Origin: Ramlibacter sp035548915
GTDB taxonomy: Bacteria > Pseudomonadota > Gammaproteobacteria > Burkholderiales > Burkholderiaceae_C
Length of the DNA stretch: 64,000 nucleotides
Direction: 5' to 3'
NCBI RefSeq assembly: GCF_035548915.1
Contig: NZ_DASZSE010000032.1
Location: forward strand, 20,587 to 84,586
The notes under the pieces were generated by a model. The model made no database searches and had not been told where the DNA came from. It saw nothing but the letters and a program-made list of their open reading frames with translations. The translations under genes and the position numbers were made by a program. Of the stretch, positions 52,361-60,307 are shown one piece after another (the stretch's first letter is position 1; the number at the start of each line of letters is the position of its first letter).

Positions 52361-52798
52361 ATGAATTCGCTCGCGAAACTGAAGATGGTCTCCGCCAAGC
52401 GTGGAGCTGGTGAAACTCCGGTCACGAAACGCCGGCAAAAGCTGTCCGCAAAGCTGGACGAACAGATTCAGCTTGCGAAGGCGCAGGCGGAAGGCCGTGT
52501 GTTCGCGCCCACTCGTCTGCGGAGCGTGGTCGATGCTGAAACGGGTGAGAAGCGCCGCGTAGAGGCTACCAAGCGTGTTCAGCCATGGTGGTGGAGCGAC
52601 GGCGGCAAGGTGCATATCTGCGTCCGCTATGGCGCCAAGCCGATCGAGTTCGCGAAGGGCAAAAACGCGATCGAAGTCGCCAGCGCGGCTGACGTTGTCA
52701 GCACGCTGGAGCTGGTGAAGCAGGCCGTCGTAGCTGGCGAGCTGGATGCCCAGATCGACGCGGCGAGCGCGAAGCTCCGCGAAGGTTTCAGCAAGTGA
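52361..52798 (+). CDS. DUF6641-like protein
   Basis: A 145-aa protein with a conserved-looking layout: basic N-terminal helix (SLAKLKMVSAKRG, KRRQKLSAKLDEQIQLAKAQA), an arginine-containing strand (APTRLRSVVDAETGEKRRVE), the aromatic WWWSDGGKVHICVRYGAKPIE and a C-terminal helix (AGELDAQIDAASAKLREGF). From memory this pattern matches DUF6641 proteins of mobile elements in betaproteobacteria; function unknown. AGAGGAAAG precedes the ATG. The next gene overlaps its stop (GTGA). Confidence 0.65.
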   Translation: MNSLAKLKMVSAKRGAGETPVTKRRQKLSAKLDEQIQLAKAQAEGRVFAPTRLRSVVDAETGEKRRVEATKRVQPWWWSDGGKVHICVRYGAKPIEFAKGKNAIEVASAADVVSTLELVKQAVVAGELDAQIDAASAKLREGFSK

Positions 52799-53004
52799 GC
52801 TACAGCTTCCTGGGCACGCTCCGCATCCCGTGGAGCGACGGCGAGGGTGCGACCACGGTGGAAGTAGTCGTGCAAGCGGACAAGGTGCTCGCAGCGCTCA
52901 GGGAGTTGGAGGCGGATTACGGCAGGGGCGTTGTCCAGCGCCTCTGCCCGGTAGTCGATGGTGTCGCTGTCTTGCCGCGTCGCAGGCAGTCCGACCCACA
53001 GTGA
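52795..53004 (+). CDS. Small unrecognised protein coupled to the DUF6641-like gene
   Basis: A 69-aa protein starting at a GTG that overlaps the preceding stop. Sequence looks like a small alpha/beta domain (YSFLGTLRIPWSDGEGATTV, VVVQADKVLAALRELEADYG). No family recognised; the overlap and matching codon use argue it is real. Confidence 0.5.
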   Translation: MSYSFLGTLRIPWSDGEGATTVEVVVQADKVLAALRELEADYGRGVVQRLCPVVDGVAVLPRRRQSDPQ

Positions 53005-53025
53005 TTTGAGTCTAAGGGGGCATGA

Positions 53026-53352
53026 ATGACGCGCATAGCTATCCGACTCATGGTCGTGTTGGCCGCCGCAGTCGGTACCTGGGCCCAAGCGTTCAACGAC
53101 GATCCGTCAGAACCCTTTGACGCCACGCGTCGCTATGCAGACAAAATCTCTGTTGCGTGGCGTCTGGAAAAGGACGTCCAACGAGCGTGTGATCAGGAAA
53201 GCCGACGAAGAGGAAATGCAGCGTTCGGGTTCGCGGTGGATGCGTGCTCGTTCTGGGTTGGAAGCGAGTGCACGATCATCACGCGTGAGCGACCGACGAT
53301 GCACACGCTAGGCCATGAGCTGCGCCACTGCTTCCAAAGAAATTGGCACTGA
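53026..53352 (+). CDS. Small secreted protein with HExxH-like motif
   Basis: A 108-aa protein with a signal peptide (AIRLMVVLAAAVGTWAQA) and a mature part with four Cys and the sequence TLGHELRHCFQRNWH near the C-terminus. HELRH has the HExxH spacing of zinc peptidases, but the protein is far shorter than known families and no third ligand is obvious. AGGGGG lies seven bases before the ATG. Third gene of a co-oriented set beginning at 52361. Confidence 0.5.
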   Translation: MTRIAIRLMVVLAAAVGTWAQAFNDDPSEPFDATRRYADKISVAWRLEKDVQRACDQESRRRGNAAFGFAVDACSFWVGSECTIITRERPTMHTLGHELRHCFQRNWH

Positions 53353-53376
53353 GCGTCAAAGAAATTGACGGAGTAC

Positions 53377-54459
53377 CTACTTGCCCGATTTGCGCCTGTT
53401 GTCGTCCTTGCACAGCATCTGGCAATTGGCCGCGATAGTCTTTCCACCCTCGTGCCAGGGTTTGACGTGGTCGCCTTCCATTTCCTCGAACTTGAACTTC
53501 TTTTCGCACTTGACGCAGATGCCCTTCTGCCGCTCGTAGGCCTCTCGCTTCATGTTCTCGGAGAAAGCTCGGATGTTCAGGTGTCTTTCGTCGCCGTCAA
53601 GCACGAACGGATAGATACCCGACTTGTTTCCCACGTCATCGTCCATCATCAGAGCGGCGATTCGCTTTTCCAGCTTGACGGTGTCAGGCTCCGCGTCTTT
53701 GAACTTGTCGTATAACCGGCCCCAATCAACCCCGTTCATGTCACGACGGTAGTTCGTGAACGTAGCTTCTACCCAGGCGATCACCTTCTGAAAGTACTGC
53801 CAAAGTGGGGTGGCGTTGTCGTCGTGCTGGTGCTTCGACATGTACTCTTCGATTTTCCCTTGCGAGCGCCAGTCGATAGCAGTTTCGAGGTAGTCCTGCC
53901 GAATGGGTGTGCCACGCAGGTATTTACTGCCGATCGCATATGCAGGGCAACCCGTCTTGCTGAAATATCGTTTGGCGTCCGCCGTCCATGGGCCCGCGTA
54001 CACAGCGTTCCGCAGCTCCTGTCGCGTTAGCTCTTCGCCAGCGATATTGATGGTTCTGAACCACTCCAGCTTCTCGCTGTCTGTGCCGGAGCAGAGATAC
54101 ACCATCAGCTTGTAGTCGCGGATTTGTTCTTGCTGATCGTCCTGCAGATTGTGGAACGCCAGCCCGTTGATCGAGTAGTCGCCGTTCACATACTGACAGA
54201 TGGAGAGCGTTCGCTGCTGGCCGTCGATGACTTCGAAATTTCCATCTTCCCGGACCGCCCAGTACATCACGTTCAGCGGAAAGTCCTTGCGAACCGTGTC
54301 GATCACGGCGTTCCGCTGCTTGTCCTTGTAGATGAACTCACGCTGATACGGCGGGCGGATGTCGAGTTTGCCGCCGTAGGCGACGACACCGTGTTCCGCG
54401 TTGTCTTCAAAACCAACTGCCAGATCGCGTACGGCAATCTCTTTGAGCTGAATCTTCAT
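53377..54459 (-). CDS. DUF262 and HNH endonuclease domain protein
   Basis: A 360-aa protein with an N-terminal DUF262 (ParB/GmrS-like) domain, recognised by PPYQREFIYKDKQR and the hallmark DGQQR (residues 79-83), and a C-terminal HNH nuclease domain (about 318-358) with CVKC, DHVKPWHEGG and NCQMLCKDDNR. This is the architecture of GmrSD-like restriction proteins, with NTP-dependent DNA cleavage. Its ATG overlaps the stop of the methyltransferase gene (ATGA), so it is probably the nuclease partner of that enzyme. Confidence 0.88.
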   Translation of the reverse strand: MKIQLKEIAVRDLAVGFEDNAEHGVVAYGGKLDIRPPYQREFIYKDKQRNAVIDTVRKDFPLNVMYWAVREDGNFEVIDGQQRTLSICQYVNGDYSINGLAFHNLQDDQQEQIRDYKLMVYLCSGTDSEKLEWFRTINIAGEELTRQELRNAVYAGPWTADAKRYFSKTGCPAYAIGSKYLRGTPIRQDYLETAIDWRSQGKIEEYMSKHQHDDNATPLWQYFQKVIAWVEATFTNYRRDMNGVDWGRLYDKFKDAEPDTVKLEKRIAALMMDDDVGNKSGIYPFVLDGDERHLNIRAFSENMKREAYERQKGICVKCEKKFKFEEMEGDHVKPWHEGGKTIAANCQMLCKDDNRRKSGK

Positions 54460-55481
54460 AGACGCTTGTTCCTCACCACGAGACGGTCGTACATGCGCCG
54501 GTATCCGCCGTTGCCATCGGACAGATAGAAGCGGGGGCCGCCCGGCGTGTACGTACCCTTCTCGGCGACTTCAGACATTGGCGTAGACAGCGTCCGACTT
54601 GAGCCGAGAATCTCGAACTGCTCGGGGTTGTAGTGCTCAAGGAACGTGACGGGTACGCCCATCGCACCAGCATAGTCGCCTGGAATGTCCATGTACTTGG
54701 AGACTTCGATCGCATCGAAGTTGGCGTACTTTGGGTAAGCCTTCGGCGAGTAGTTCTTGAAAAGAACTAGGTCCTCGTGGCGCTTGGCGATATCCAGATT
54801 GGTAAACCAGCACGCGTTACCGAGACTGCGCCAGTTCTGGCCGCTCTCATCTCGCCAACTCCGTACCTCGCGCATCTCGTAGTGGTCCGGGACCCTGAAA
54901 GCGACCGGATGTGTGTAACCCAGCCAGATCTCATCACTCTGAATCAGATCAAAGATTTCTTTGTAGCTGATGGCGTTCTGATTCCCGATGATCAGGAACT
55001 TTTTCTTCGCCTTCACAAGCTGTTCGACGTAATCACGGAACAACGAGAAGGGCGGATTCGTGACGACGATATCTGCCTCCTGCAGCAGCTTCACGCACTC
55101 CGCGCTGCGGAAGTCACCGTCTCCTTTGAGCTTGTGGACCCCGATCTCTTCGGGCTTAGGCACGCGACCGCCGTTCTTGTGCCCGTTGTATTCGAGGTAG
55201 ATCCCGCTTTCGGACTTGTTCGTGCTGAAAAGGTCAGCGTCGGAGTTGCGATAGCAGGTGGTAATCAGCTTCTTCAGCCCAAGCTTCTCAAAGTTGTACG
55301 AGAAGTAGTGGAAGAAGTTGCTGATCTGGGGATCGTCGCAGTTGCAGAGGACAGTCCTTCCCTTGAAGTGCCTCGTGTAGTGACGGAGCTCTTTCTCAAT
55401 GTCGGACAGCTCCGTGTAGAACTCGTCCTGCTTGCTTGCCTTGGCGGCTTGCATGCTGCTGTTTAGCGGCTTGCTCGGCAT
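54456..55481 (-). CDS. EcoRI-type adenine-specific DNA methyltransferase
   Basis: N6-adenine methyltransferase of 341 aa similar to the EcoRI methylase family. Visible features: QDEFYTELSDIEKEL at the N-terminus, the catalytic NPPF (residues 142-145) in VTNPPFSLFRDYVEQL, and LIIGNQNAISYKEIF. The SAM site replaces the usual FxGxG with a CDDPQ-type segment (VLCNCDDPQISNFF), as in that family. It is followed with a 4-base overlap by the DUF262-HNH gene rather than by a type II endonuclease. The recognition sequence cannot be read from the protein. Confidence 0.88.
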   Translation of the reverse strand: MPSKPLNSSMQAAKASKQDEFYTELSDIEKELRHYTRHFKGRTVLCNCDDPQISNFFHYFSYNFEKLGLKKLITTCYRNSDADLFSTNKSESGIYLEYNGHKNGGRVPKPEEIGVHKLKGDGDFRSAECVKLLQEADIVVTNPPFSLFRDYVEQLVKAKKKFLIIGNQNAISYKEIFDLIQSDEIWLGYTHPVAFRVPDHYEMREVRSWRDESGQNWRSLGNACWFTNLDIAKRHEDLVLFKNYSPKAYPKYANFDAIEVSKYMDIPGDYAGAMGVPVTFLEHYNPEQFEILGSSRTLSTPMSEVAEKGTYTPGGPRFYLSDGNGGYRRMYDRLVVRNKRL

Positions 55482-55663
55482 TCGTCCCCGACTCTCCAGA
55501 ACTTTTGTTGTACGCGCGACTGCGGAAGCGTAGACTCTACCTCGGCAGTGCTGTGACTATCCCACAGATGGAAGAGCGCGCCAACGGGCCGCCGGCCGCC
55601 GGCTGCCGCTAACATCGTTCGCCATGCCGCCGCCGTCGCGAACACAACGGATCAGGAGAGGTT

Positions 55664-56098
55664 GTGAGGCAGGATTTCTTGAAGCTGTACGGTCCAATAC
55701 GGCTTGCACGTTCGAGTACGCAATGTTGGAAGTGCAAGCAGGTGACTCCAGTGGCGGCAATCATTGCCGCAGCCATCGAGGAGTTTGAGGGCGGCAAGGG
55801 AACGGGCAGGCACGACGAGCCGACCTTCGTCTACGAAGTCGAGGGAGAAGACATGCCTGTCATCCTCAAGAACGTGCTTTCCCGACTCGCGCCTAACTAC
55901 AAGCCGATCTACTCGCGCACTGCAGGATTTACGCAGTGGGCGAACACCTGCGTGCACTGCAGCTCGCTCCAAGGTGCTTTCTATATGCACATGGAGCCCG
56001 ATGGCCCGTTTTTCGGGCGCGCGGAACACTTTGAAGGTGAAACTGTAGACGCCTATCCAGAAGACCTGGCGGTTGAAGGCGCTTCATTCACTGCATAG
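55664..56098 (+). CDS. Unrecognised zinc-ribbon-like protein
   Basis: A 144-aa protein starting at a GTG with GGAGAGG just upstream. Two Cys pairs (CWKC and CVHC), about 70 residues apart, suggest a zinc ribbon; the rest is alpha/beta with TFVYEVEGEDMPVIL and an acidic C-terminus. No family recognised. The 182-base gap before it (55482-55663) contains the start regions of two divergent genes and a GC-rich GCCGCCGGCCGCCGGC stretch but no clear promoter. Confidence 0.5.
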   Translation: MRQDFLKLYGPIRLARSSTQCWKCKQVTPVAAIIAAAIEEFEGGKGTGRHDEPTFVYEVEGEDMPVILKNVLSRLAPNYKPIYSRTAGFTQWANTCVHCSSLQGAFYMHMEPDGPFFGRAEHFEGETVDAYPEDLAVEGASFTA

Positions 56099-56198
56099 AT
56101 GTTCCGCTGGTCTCCACCTGCCCCGTCGACGCATAGCAGCAATCGCGGGCGGGTCCACACGCGTGGGCAAGAATGCGCATCATTGGCACAATGCGCTT

Positions 56199-57044
56199 GT
56201 GACGAAGCAAACAATCCCCGCCCCCGTTATTGCAGTCATTAGCGAACTGGTGTCGCACGCCGAGTCGCACGCCAGCTTGGACAGCTTGTTCATGTACGCC
56301 GAGGCGTCGGGCGAACCTCCAGCGGGCAGCAAGCCGGTGAAAGTTCAAGACTGGCTCCGAGAAACGAACAAGCAGCATCCTGAACCGCTGACAGTGCTGG
56401 GACGGATCATTCATGGGTACATGGACGATCCTGAGATGGACGCGGACTTCAAGCTCAATGAGTGGGAGACGGAGACTGACTGGAAGAAAGCTAAGCGGGC
56501 TAACGTCCGCAAGTTGGAAGCCGTGTTGGCACGCTGTGGGTTGCAGTATCGTACTGGCGGGTTCGTCACAACTGGCGGCTTGGCCCCGAGCAAAAAGCTC
56601 GCTGACCTGATCAAAGGTCGCGACATGCCAGCCATCCACAGAGAGTTCGATAGAGCACTAGAGACCGTGGAAGCGAAACCTCGTGAAGCGGTATCTGCGG
56701 CATCGAACATTCTTGAGTCGATTTTCAAGACTTACATTGAGGACAACGGCTTGCAGATGCCAGACAAGCAAGACCTGCAGCCTGTGTTCAAGATTGTTCG
56801 TGCGGATTTGGGACTGGACCCAGGCAGCATAGAAGACCAAGACTTGCAGCGGATCATCACCGGGCTTTTCTCGGTGGTAGACGGGATCGGCGCACTGCGG
56901 ACCCATGCTGGTAGCGCACATAGCGAAGGTCGCAAGGGCTACAAGCTCGAACCGCGCCACGCACGATTGGCGATCAACTCTGCCCATACTGTGGCCACTT
57001 TTGTAATGGAGACTTGGGACAAGAAGACCGCGAAGAAGGCCTGA
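56199..57044 (+). CDS. Abortive-infection C-terminal domain (Abi_C) protein
   Basis: A 281-aa protein whose C-terminal half matches the Abi_C domain: HREFDRALETVEAKPREAVS, SNILESIFKTYIEDNG, IITGLFSVVDGIGALRTHAG and the final HTVATFVMETWDKK helix, with the conserved RT(H)xG-xAH pattern. The N-terminal half is variable, as usual in phage abortive-infection proteins, which reduce host viability on infection. GTG 56199 is chosen since the sequence further upstream (from ATG 56073) overlaps the previous gene and looks non-coding. Confidence 0.82.
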   Translation: MTKQTIPAPVIAVISELVSHAESHASLDSLFMYAEASGEPPAGSKPVKVQDWLRETNKQHPEPLTVLGRIIHGYMDDPEMDADFKLNEWETETDWKKAKRANVRKLEAVLARCGLQYRTGGFVTTGGLAPSKKLADLIKGRDMPAIHREFDRALETVEAKPREAVSAASNILESIFKTYIEDNGLQMPDKQDLQPVFKIVRADLGLDPGSIEDQDLQRIITGLFSVVDGIGALRTHAGSAHSEGRKGYKLEPRHARLAINSAHTVATFVMETWDKKTAKKA

Positions 57045-57099
57045 ACTTGGTGGTCCCTATTGGCGACTTTCGCGGATAAAGTTGAGGCGGAGGGGTGAT

Positions 57100-57735
57100 A
57101 TGGACTGGCTGCAATTCATCGCGAGCGTCATCGGCTCATTGGCGTGGCCCACTGCGGCTGTCGTTCTCGGCTTTATGTTCCGTGAACAGGTGCGCAAGCT
57201 GCTTGACAAGATGAAGACGCTCAAAGCGCCCGGTGGAATTGAGGCGGCGTTCACGGAGCAGGTCTCTGAAGTAGCCGCAGAGGTCAAGTACATTCCGGAG
57301 CCCGCAAGTAGTGCGAAGAAGGAGAACGCAGTCGCGACTGTTCCCTATCAGGAACAAAGCGCGGACGACTTGGCGGGCTATCTCGTTGGCCCGATCCGCC
57401 CTACCGCTGCGATCCTGGACACATGGCGCAGCATCGAGGCTTACATTTATGAGCTGTACCGCGCCTACTGGCACGAGGAGCCGAAGTCAGGAACCTGGCT
57501 TTCCATTGTGAAGGGGTTCAACAATTTTGAGATCTTCTCTGACGAGTTGCTCAAGATTGTTCTTGACATGGGTCGCTTGCGGAATCAGGTTGCACATTCC
57601 AGATTCGAGCCAGACGAAGACGCGGCACGTGACTACGTTAGCACCGCGCAGCGAGTACTGGCCACGCTCGCGGGCGTGCGGGAGCGTATCGTTGAAGATG
57701 AGAAGCGCGGCGTCCCAAAGGCTTCAAAGCGATAG
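57100..57735 (+). CDS. Membrane-anchored HEPN-domain protein
   Basis: A 211-aa protein: one N-terminal membrane helix (about residues 4-27, FIASVIGSLAWPTAAVVLGF), a linker and a helical cytoplasmic domain. R161-NQVA-H166 fits the Rx4-6H motif of HEPN RNases, preceded by a long helix (FSDELLKIVLDMGRL). HEPN proteins often act as RNA-cleaving toxins in defence systems. GGAGG lies seven bases before the ATG at 57100. Next gene starts 18 bases after its stop. Confidence 0.68.
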   Translation: MDWLQFIASVIGSLAWPTAAVVLGFMFREQVRKLLDKMKTLKAPGGIEAAFTEQVSEVAAEVKYIPEPASSAKKENAVATVPYQEQSADDLAGYLVGPIRPTAAILDTWRSIEAYIYELYRAYWHEEPKSGTWLSIVKGFNNFEIFSDELLKIVLDMGRLRNQVAHSRFEPDEDAARDYVSTAQRVLATLAGVRERIVEDEKRGVPKASKR

Positions 57736-57753
57736 GGCAACGAGACAAGCGCC

Positions 57754-58326
57754 ATGGCACGTTTTGGAGGCATCGTGGAGGCGATCGGTGGGCTTGTGTT
57801 CCTCGGAGTGATTTACGCGCTCTGGCAATACGTGAAGTTCCTTTGGGAGGAGTGGAGCGGGGCACTCGGCCGATGGCGTCGAGGCGAGCCGTTGAGAGCT
57901 AGCGCTCTTTCAAGTCAGCGCTATCAAGAGGAACGTGCAAGGCAGGAGAAAGAGAAGAGCGATCTACGTCGCGCGCACGCGCGCGACAGCACTCTTATAC
58001 TTGATCGACGCTTCAGAGCGCGTTTTAAATTGCACGGCCTCCACGAAGAGGTGCGCGCAGGCGTCTACAACCGGTACAACAATACATGTGCTGCTTGCGG
58101 AAAGCAGCCTAAACGCCGAGGCTTGGGTGGATTGCACATCGACCACATCAAGCCCGTTTCTGCTTATCCAGAGTTGGAATTTGTCGAATGGAATCTTCAG
58201 TTGCTCTGTGCGTCTTGCAATAGGCACAAGCATGACTATGACGGAGACGACTGGAAGGAAGTGACACTCGCGCGCAAGAAGGCGGCGTCGAAGCGGAAAC
58301 GAGCGGCCCGACAGAGGGCATCCTAG
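57754..58326 (+). CDS. Membrane-anchored HNH endonuclease
   Basis: A 190-aa protein with an N-terminal membrane helix (IGGLVFLGVIYALWQYVKFLW), a charged coiled-coil linker (EERARQEKEKSDLRRAHARD) and a complete HNH domain: CAAC, LHIDHIKPVSAYP, EWNLQLLCASCNRHKHD. A basic tail follows (KKAASKRKRAARQR). Membrane tethering of an HNH nuclease is uncommon outside defence and mobile-element contexts. It lies 18 bases after the HEPN gene and 10 bases before the next membrane protein gene. Confidence 0.85.
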   Translation: MARFGGIVEAIGGLVFLGVIYALWQYVKFLWEEWSGALGRWRRGEPLRASALSSQRYQEERARQEKEKSDLRRAHARDSTLILDRRFRARFKLHGLHEEVRAGVYNRYNNTCAACGKQPKRRGLGGLHIDHIKPVSAYPELEFVEWNLQLLCASCNRHKHDYDGDDWKEVTLARKKAASKRKRAARQRAS

Positions 58327-58336
58327 ATTCGACTAG

Positions 58337-58768
58337 ATGACCCGCGCCGAATTTATTGCTGTGATTGCGTTGCTGGTGTCGGCGTTGGCATTTGGGCTTT
58401 CGTTCTACGTGGCATTTAGAGACAGGGCAAAAATCGTCGCCCGCAGCAAGTTTTGGCCCGCCAGCGAGTACGGGCCTGCTGGGATGCGCATCTCAATCAC
58501 CAATGCTGGTCGCCGGCCTATCGTGCTGCGGATGATCGTCACAGTGGGAGAGGCTGGGAATTGGTCAGGGACCTATCTTGGCGACTACAAGACTGGCCTG
58601 CGTCTCGGCGAACACGAACTCCACGAAGAGACTTGGGGCAAGAGCGATCTCGTAATCGGCCCCGAGCACGACGAGATTGCTGTGGACGCCCAGGTTGAGG
58701 ACTCCCTCGGCCGACGGTATCCAGTGAAAGACGCCAAGAAGAACATGCTCACGCTGCTTGGCTCGTAG
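58337..58768 (+). CDS. Small membrane protein of the HEPN-HNH operon
   Basis: A 143-aa protein with a single N-terminal membrane helix (FIAVIALLVSALAFGLSFYV) and a beta-rich soluble domain (MRISITNAGRRPIVLRMIVTV, LVIGPEHDEIAVDAQVEDS). No family recognised. The third consecutive gene with the same anchor layout, 10 bases after the HNH gene, so probably part of one operon. Confidence 0.6.
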   Translation: MTRAEFIAVIALLVSALAFGLSFYVAFRDRAKIVARSKFWPASEYGPAGMRISITNAGRRPIVLRMIVTVGEAGNWSGTYLGDYKTGLRLGEHELHEETWGKSDLVIGPEHDEIAVDAQVEDSLGRRYPVKDAKKNMLTLLGS

Positions 58769-58842
58769 GGCCGTGTCAGGGACTTGTCAGACTCAGCCGT
58801 TCGGGTTTACACTGCTGGCATTACATCCAGTGGGAGCCCGCA

Positions 58843-59769
58843 ATAGACATCCAGCTTCGCCCCCGCCCGAAGGACTTCGAGGAAATCACCAGCAGTCCTG
58901 CCTACGTCGCCATCCTCGACGAGTCTGCACACCGACTCGCTGGCGTCTTCACCGACTACCGCTTCAAGCAGCAGGTGCAATGCGGATTGAAGGGATGTCG
59001 TCAACGACACAATCACGGGTACTGGGTTGTTACCGAAGACGGCATTGAGACCAACATCGGCGGCGACTGTGGGGCGAGCTTCTTCCCCGAGTTCGAGGCG
59101 CAGCGGGACGACTACACGGAGCGGCGTGCGCGCGAAGAAGCCATCGAGCGCTTCAACGAACTTCGTCTTGGCTCACACAAGATCGAAAACTCCATCCGCC
59201 AGATCATGCTGTACGCGGCAGACGGGATGGATTGGGTCAAGAAGGGGCGCGCTGCCCTTCAAGATGTTGTCGGCCAGGAGAGCTTCCGCAAGCTGGAGTT
59301 CCTGCAACGTCGCGGGCTTATCGAAGTGATCGTTGAACGCGAACGCTCGGACGCCGAGGTCGACCAGCTCTGGGAAATGAACGGTCGTCGCCGCTCCAAG
59401 GAGCAGTACTGCATTGAACAGCGCGTGGCCGGCTCACTGGCGAACGCACACTGGACGTACTATGACTACCGGCAGGAGCTGGTCAAAGGGGTGCTCGACC
59501 ACCTGGTCAAGCTGCGGGACAAAGATCCTCAGGTGCTCAGCACTTCTACAATTCAGCGCTCGGTGCGCCCGCTCTCCGGGTGGCAGGCGAAGGTGACGGA
59601 AGCGCAGTCAATGGCGGAGCAGTGTCGAGAGTTCTTCTCTGACCGGAACCTTGAAATGCTTGCACTTTGGGTCAAAGACGCGGCCAGCAAACGCCGGCTT
59701 CAGGAGTTCATGCAGCGCGGCGCACGCGACCGGCTGTTGAAGCTTTCGGCCGAGCAACTGGCCGCGTAG
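58843..59769 (+). CDS. Unrecognised 308-aa protein with candidate AUA start
   Basis: No family recognised. The first canonical start (GTG 58975) would cut off 44 residues of coding-like sequence (RPRPKDFEEITSSPAYVAIL); no ATG, GTG or TTG occurs further up in frame. An ATA at 58843 is preceded by GGGAG with six-base spacing and is proposed as the start. The protein has two Cys in CGLKGC followed by HNHGYW, a possible metal site, and a long helical C-terminal half. Its 3' end overlaps the convergent nuclease gene by 62 bases. Confidence 0.5.
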   Translation: MDIQLRPRPKDFEEITSSPAYVAILDESAHRLAGVFTDYRFKQQVQCGLKGCRQRHNHGYWVVTEDGIETNIGGDCGASFFPEFEAQRDDYTERRAREEAIERFNELRLGSHKIENSIRQIMLYAADGMDWVKKGRAALQDVVGQESFRKLEFLQRRGLIEVIVERERSDAEVDQLWEMNGRRRSKEQYCIEQRVAGSLANAHWTYYDYRQELVKGVLDHLVKLRDKDPQVLSTSTIQRSVRPLSGWQAKVTEAQSMAEQCREFFSDRNLEMLALWVKDAASKRRLQEFMQRGARDRLLKLSAEQLAA

Positions 59770-60253
59770 CCTTCCGCTTCGGCGGAGGACTAAGCAAGCG
59801 CGAGAAGTCGCGGCACAGGTACTTCTGATACTTGTCCTTGATGTACTCCTCGCGCTCGCCCGTCTCCTTGTTCTTGCGCATCCCGTTCAACCACAGGCTC
59901 CGTTTGCCTGCGTTGATGCCGGTCTTGTTTTGCACCGCTTCCTCAATGAATTCATCGCTGGAGAGGATGAAGATGCCATCGTGGCGTTCCGTGTACAGCA
60001 CGAACCAGTAGTTGTGACGCAGTTCGTGCGTGATTGCAGCGAACAGGCCACCATGTCCGAGGCCCACGTCGTTGCTACGCGCCTTGATCTGCACTTCGAT
60101 GAACGTGCCGTCAGGTCGCTTAATGACTGCGTCGATAGCGTTGTCGTCCACCAGCGGCATGTAGACGTCCAACCCCTGTTTCAGCATCAGGCCGACGATG
60201 TAGTACTCGATGCGCTTGCCGAAACCCGCTGTATGCCGAAACGCGATGCTCAT
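59708..60253 (-). CDS. PD-(D/E)XK nuclease-like protein
   Basis: A 181-aa protein with the core layout of the endonuclease-like fold: helix with Glu (GKRIEYYIVGLMLKQG), DDNAIDAVIKRPDG (candidate Asp) and FIEVQIKARS (E-x-Q-x-K), then WFVLYTERHDGIFILSSDEF. DUF4365-like or Holliday-junction-resolvase-like relatives share this pattern. The C-terminus is a basic Lys/Arg/Pro tail. ATG 60253 is preceded by AAGGGA. Confidence 0.65.
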   Translation of the reverse strand: MSIAFRHTAGFGKRIEYYIVGLMLKQGLDVYMPLVDDNAIDAVIKRPDGTFIEVQIKARSNDVGLGHGGLFAAITHELRHNYWFVLYTERHDGIFILSSDEFIEEAVQNKTGINAGKRSLWLNGMRKNKETGEREEYIKDKYQKYLCRDFSRLLSPPPKRKATRPVARPKASTAGRVRRAA

Positions 60254-60307
60254 GCCGAGGTCCCTTCTTACATGTCCACAGCATAAATACCTGGAGAGGA
60301 ACCCGCT

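Noticed and set aside
57754..58326. Homing endonuclease of the group I intron
   Set aside because: The HNH gene lies 2.4 kb from the intron, has a membrane anchor and is not inside the intron.
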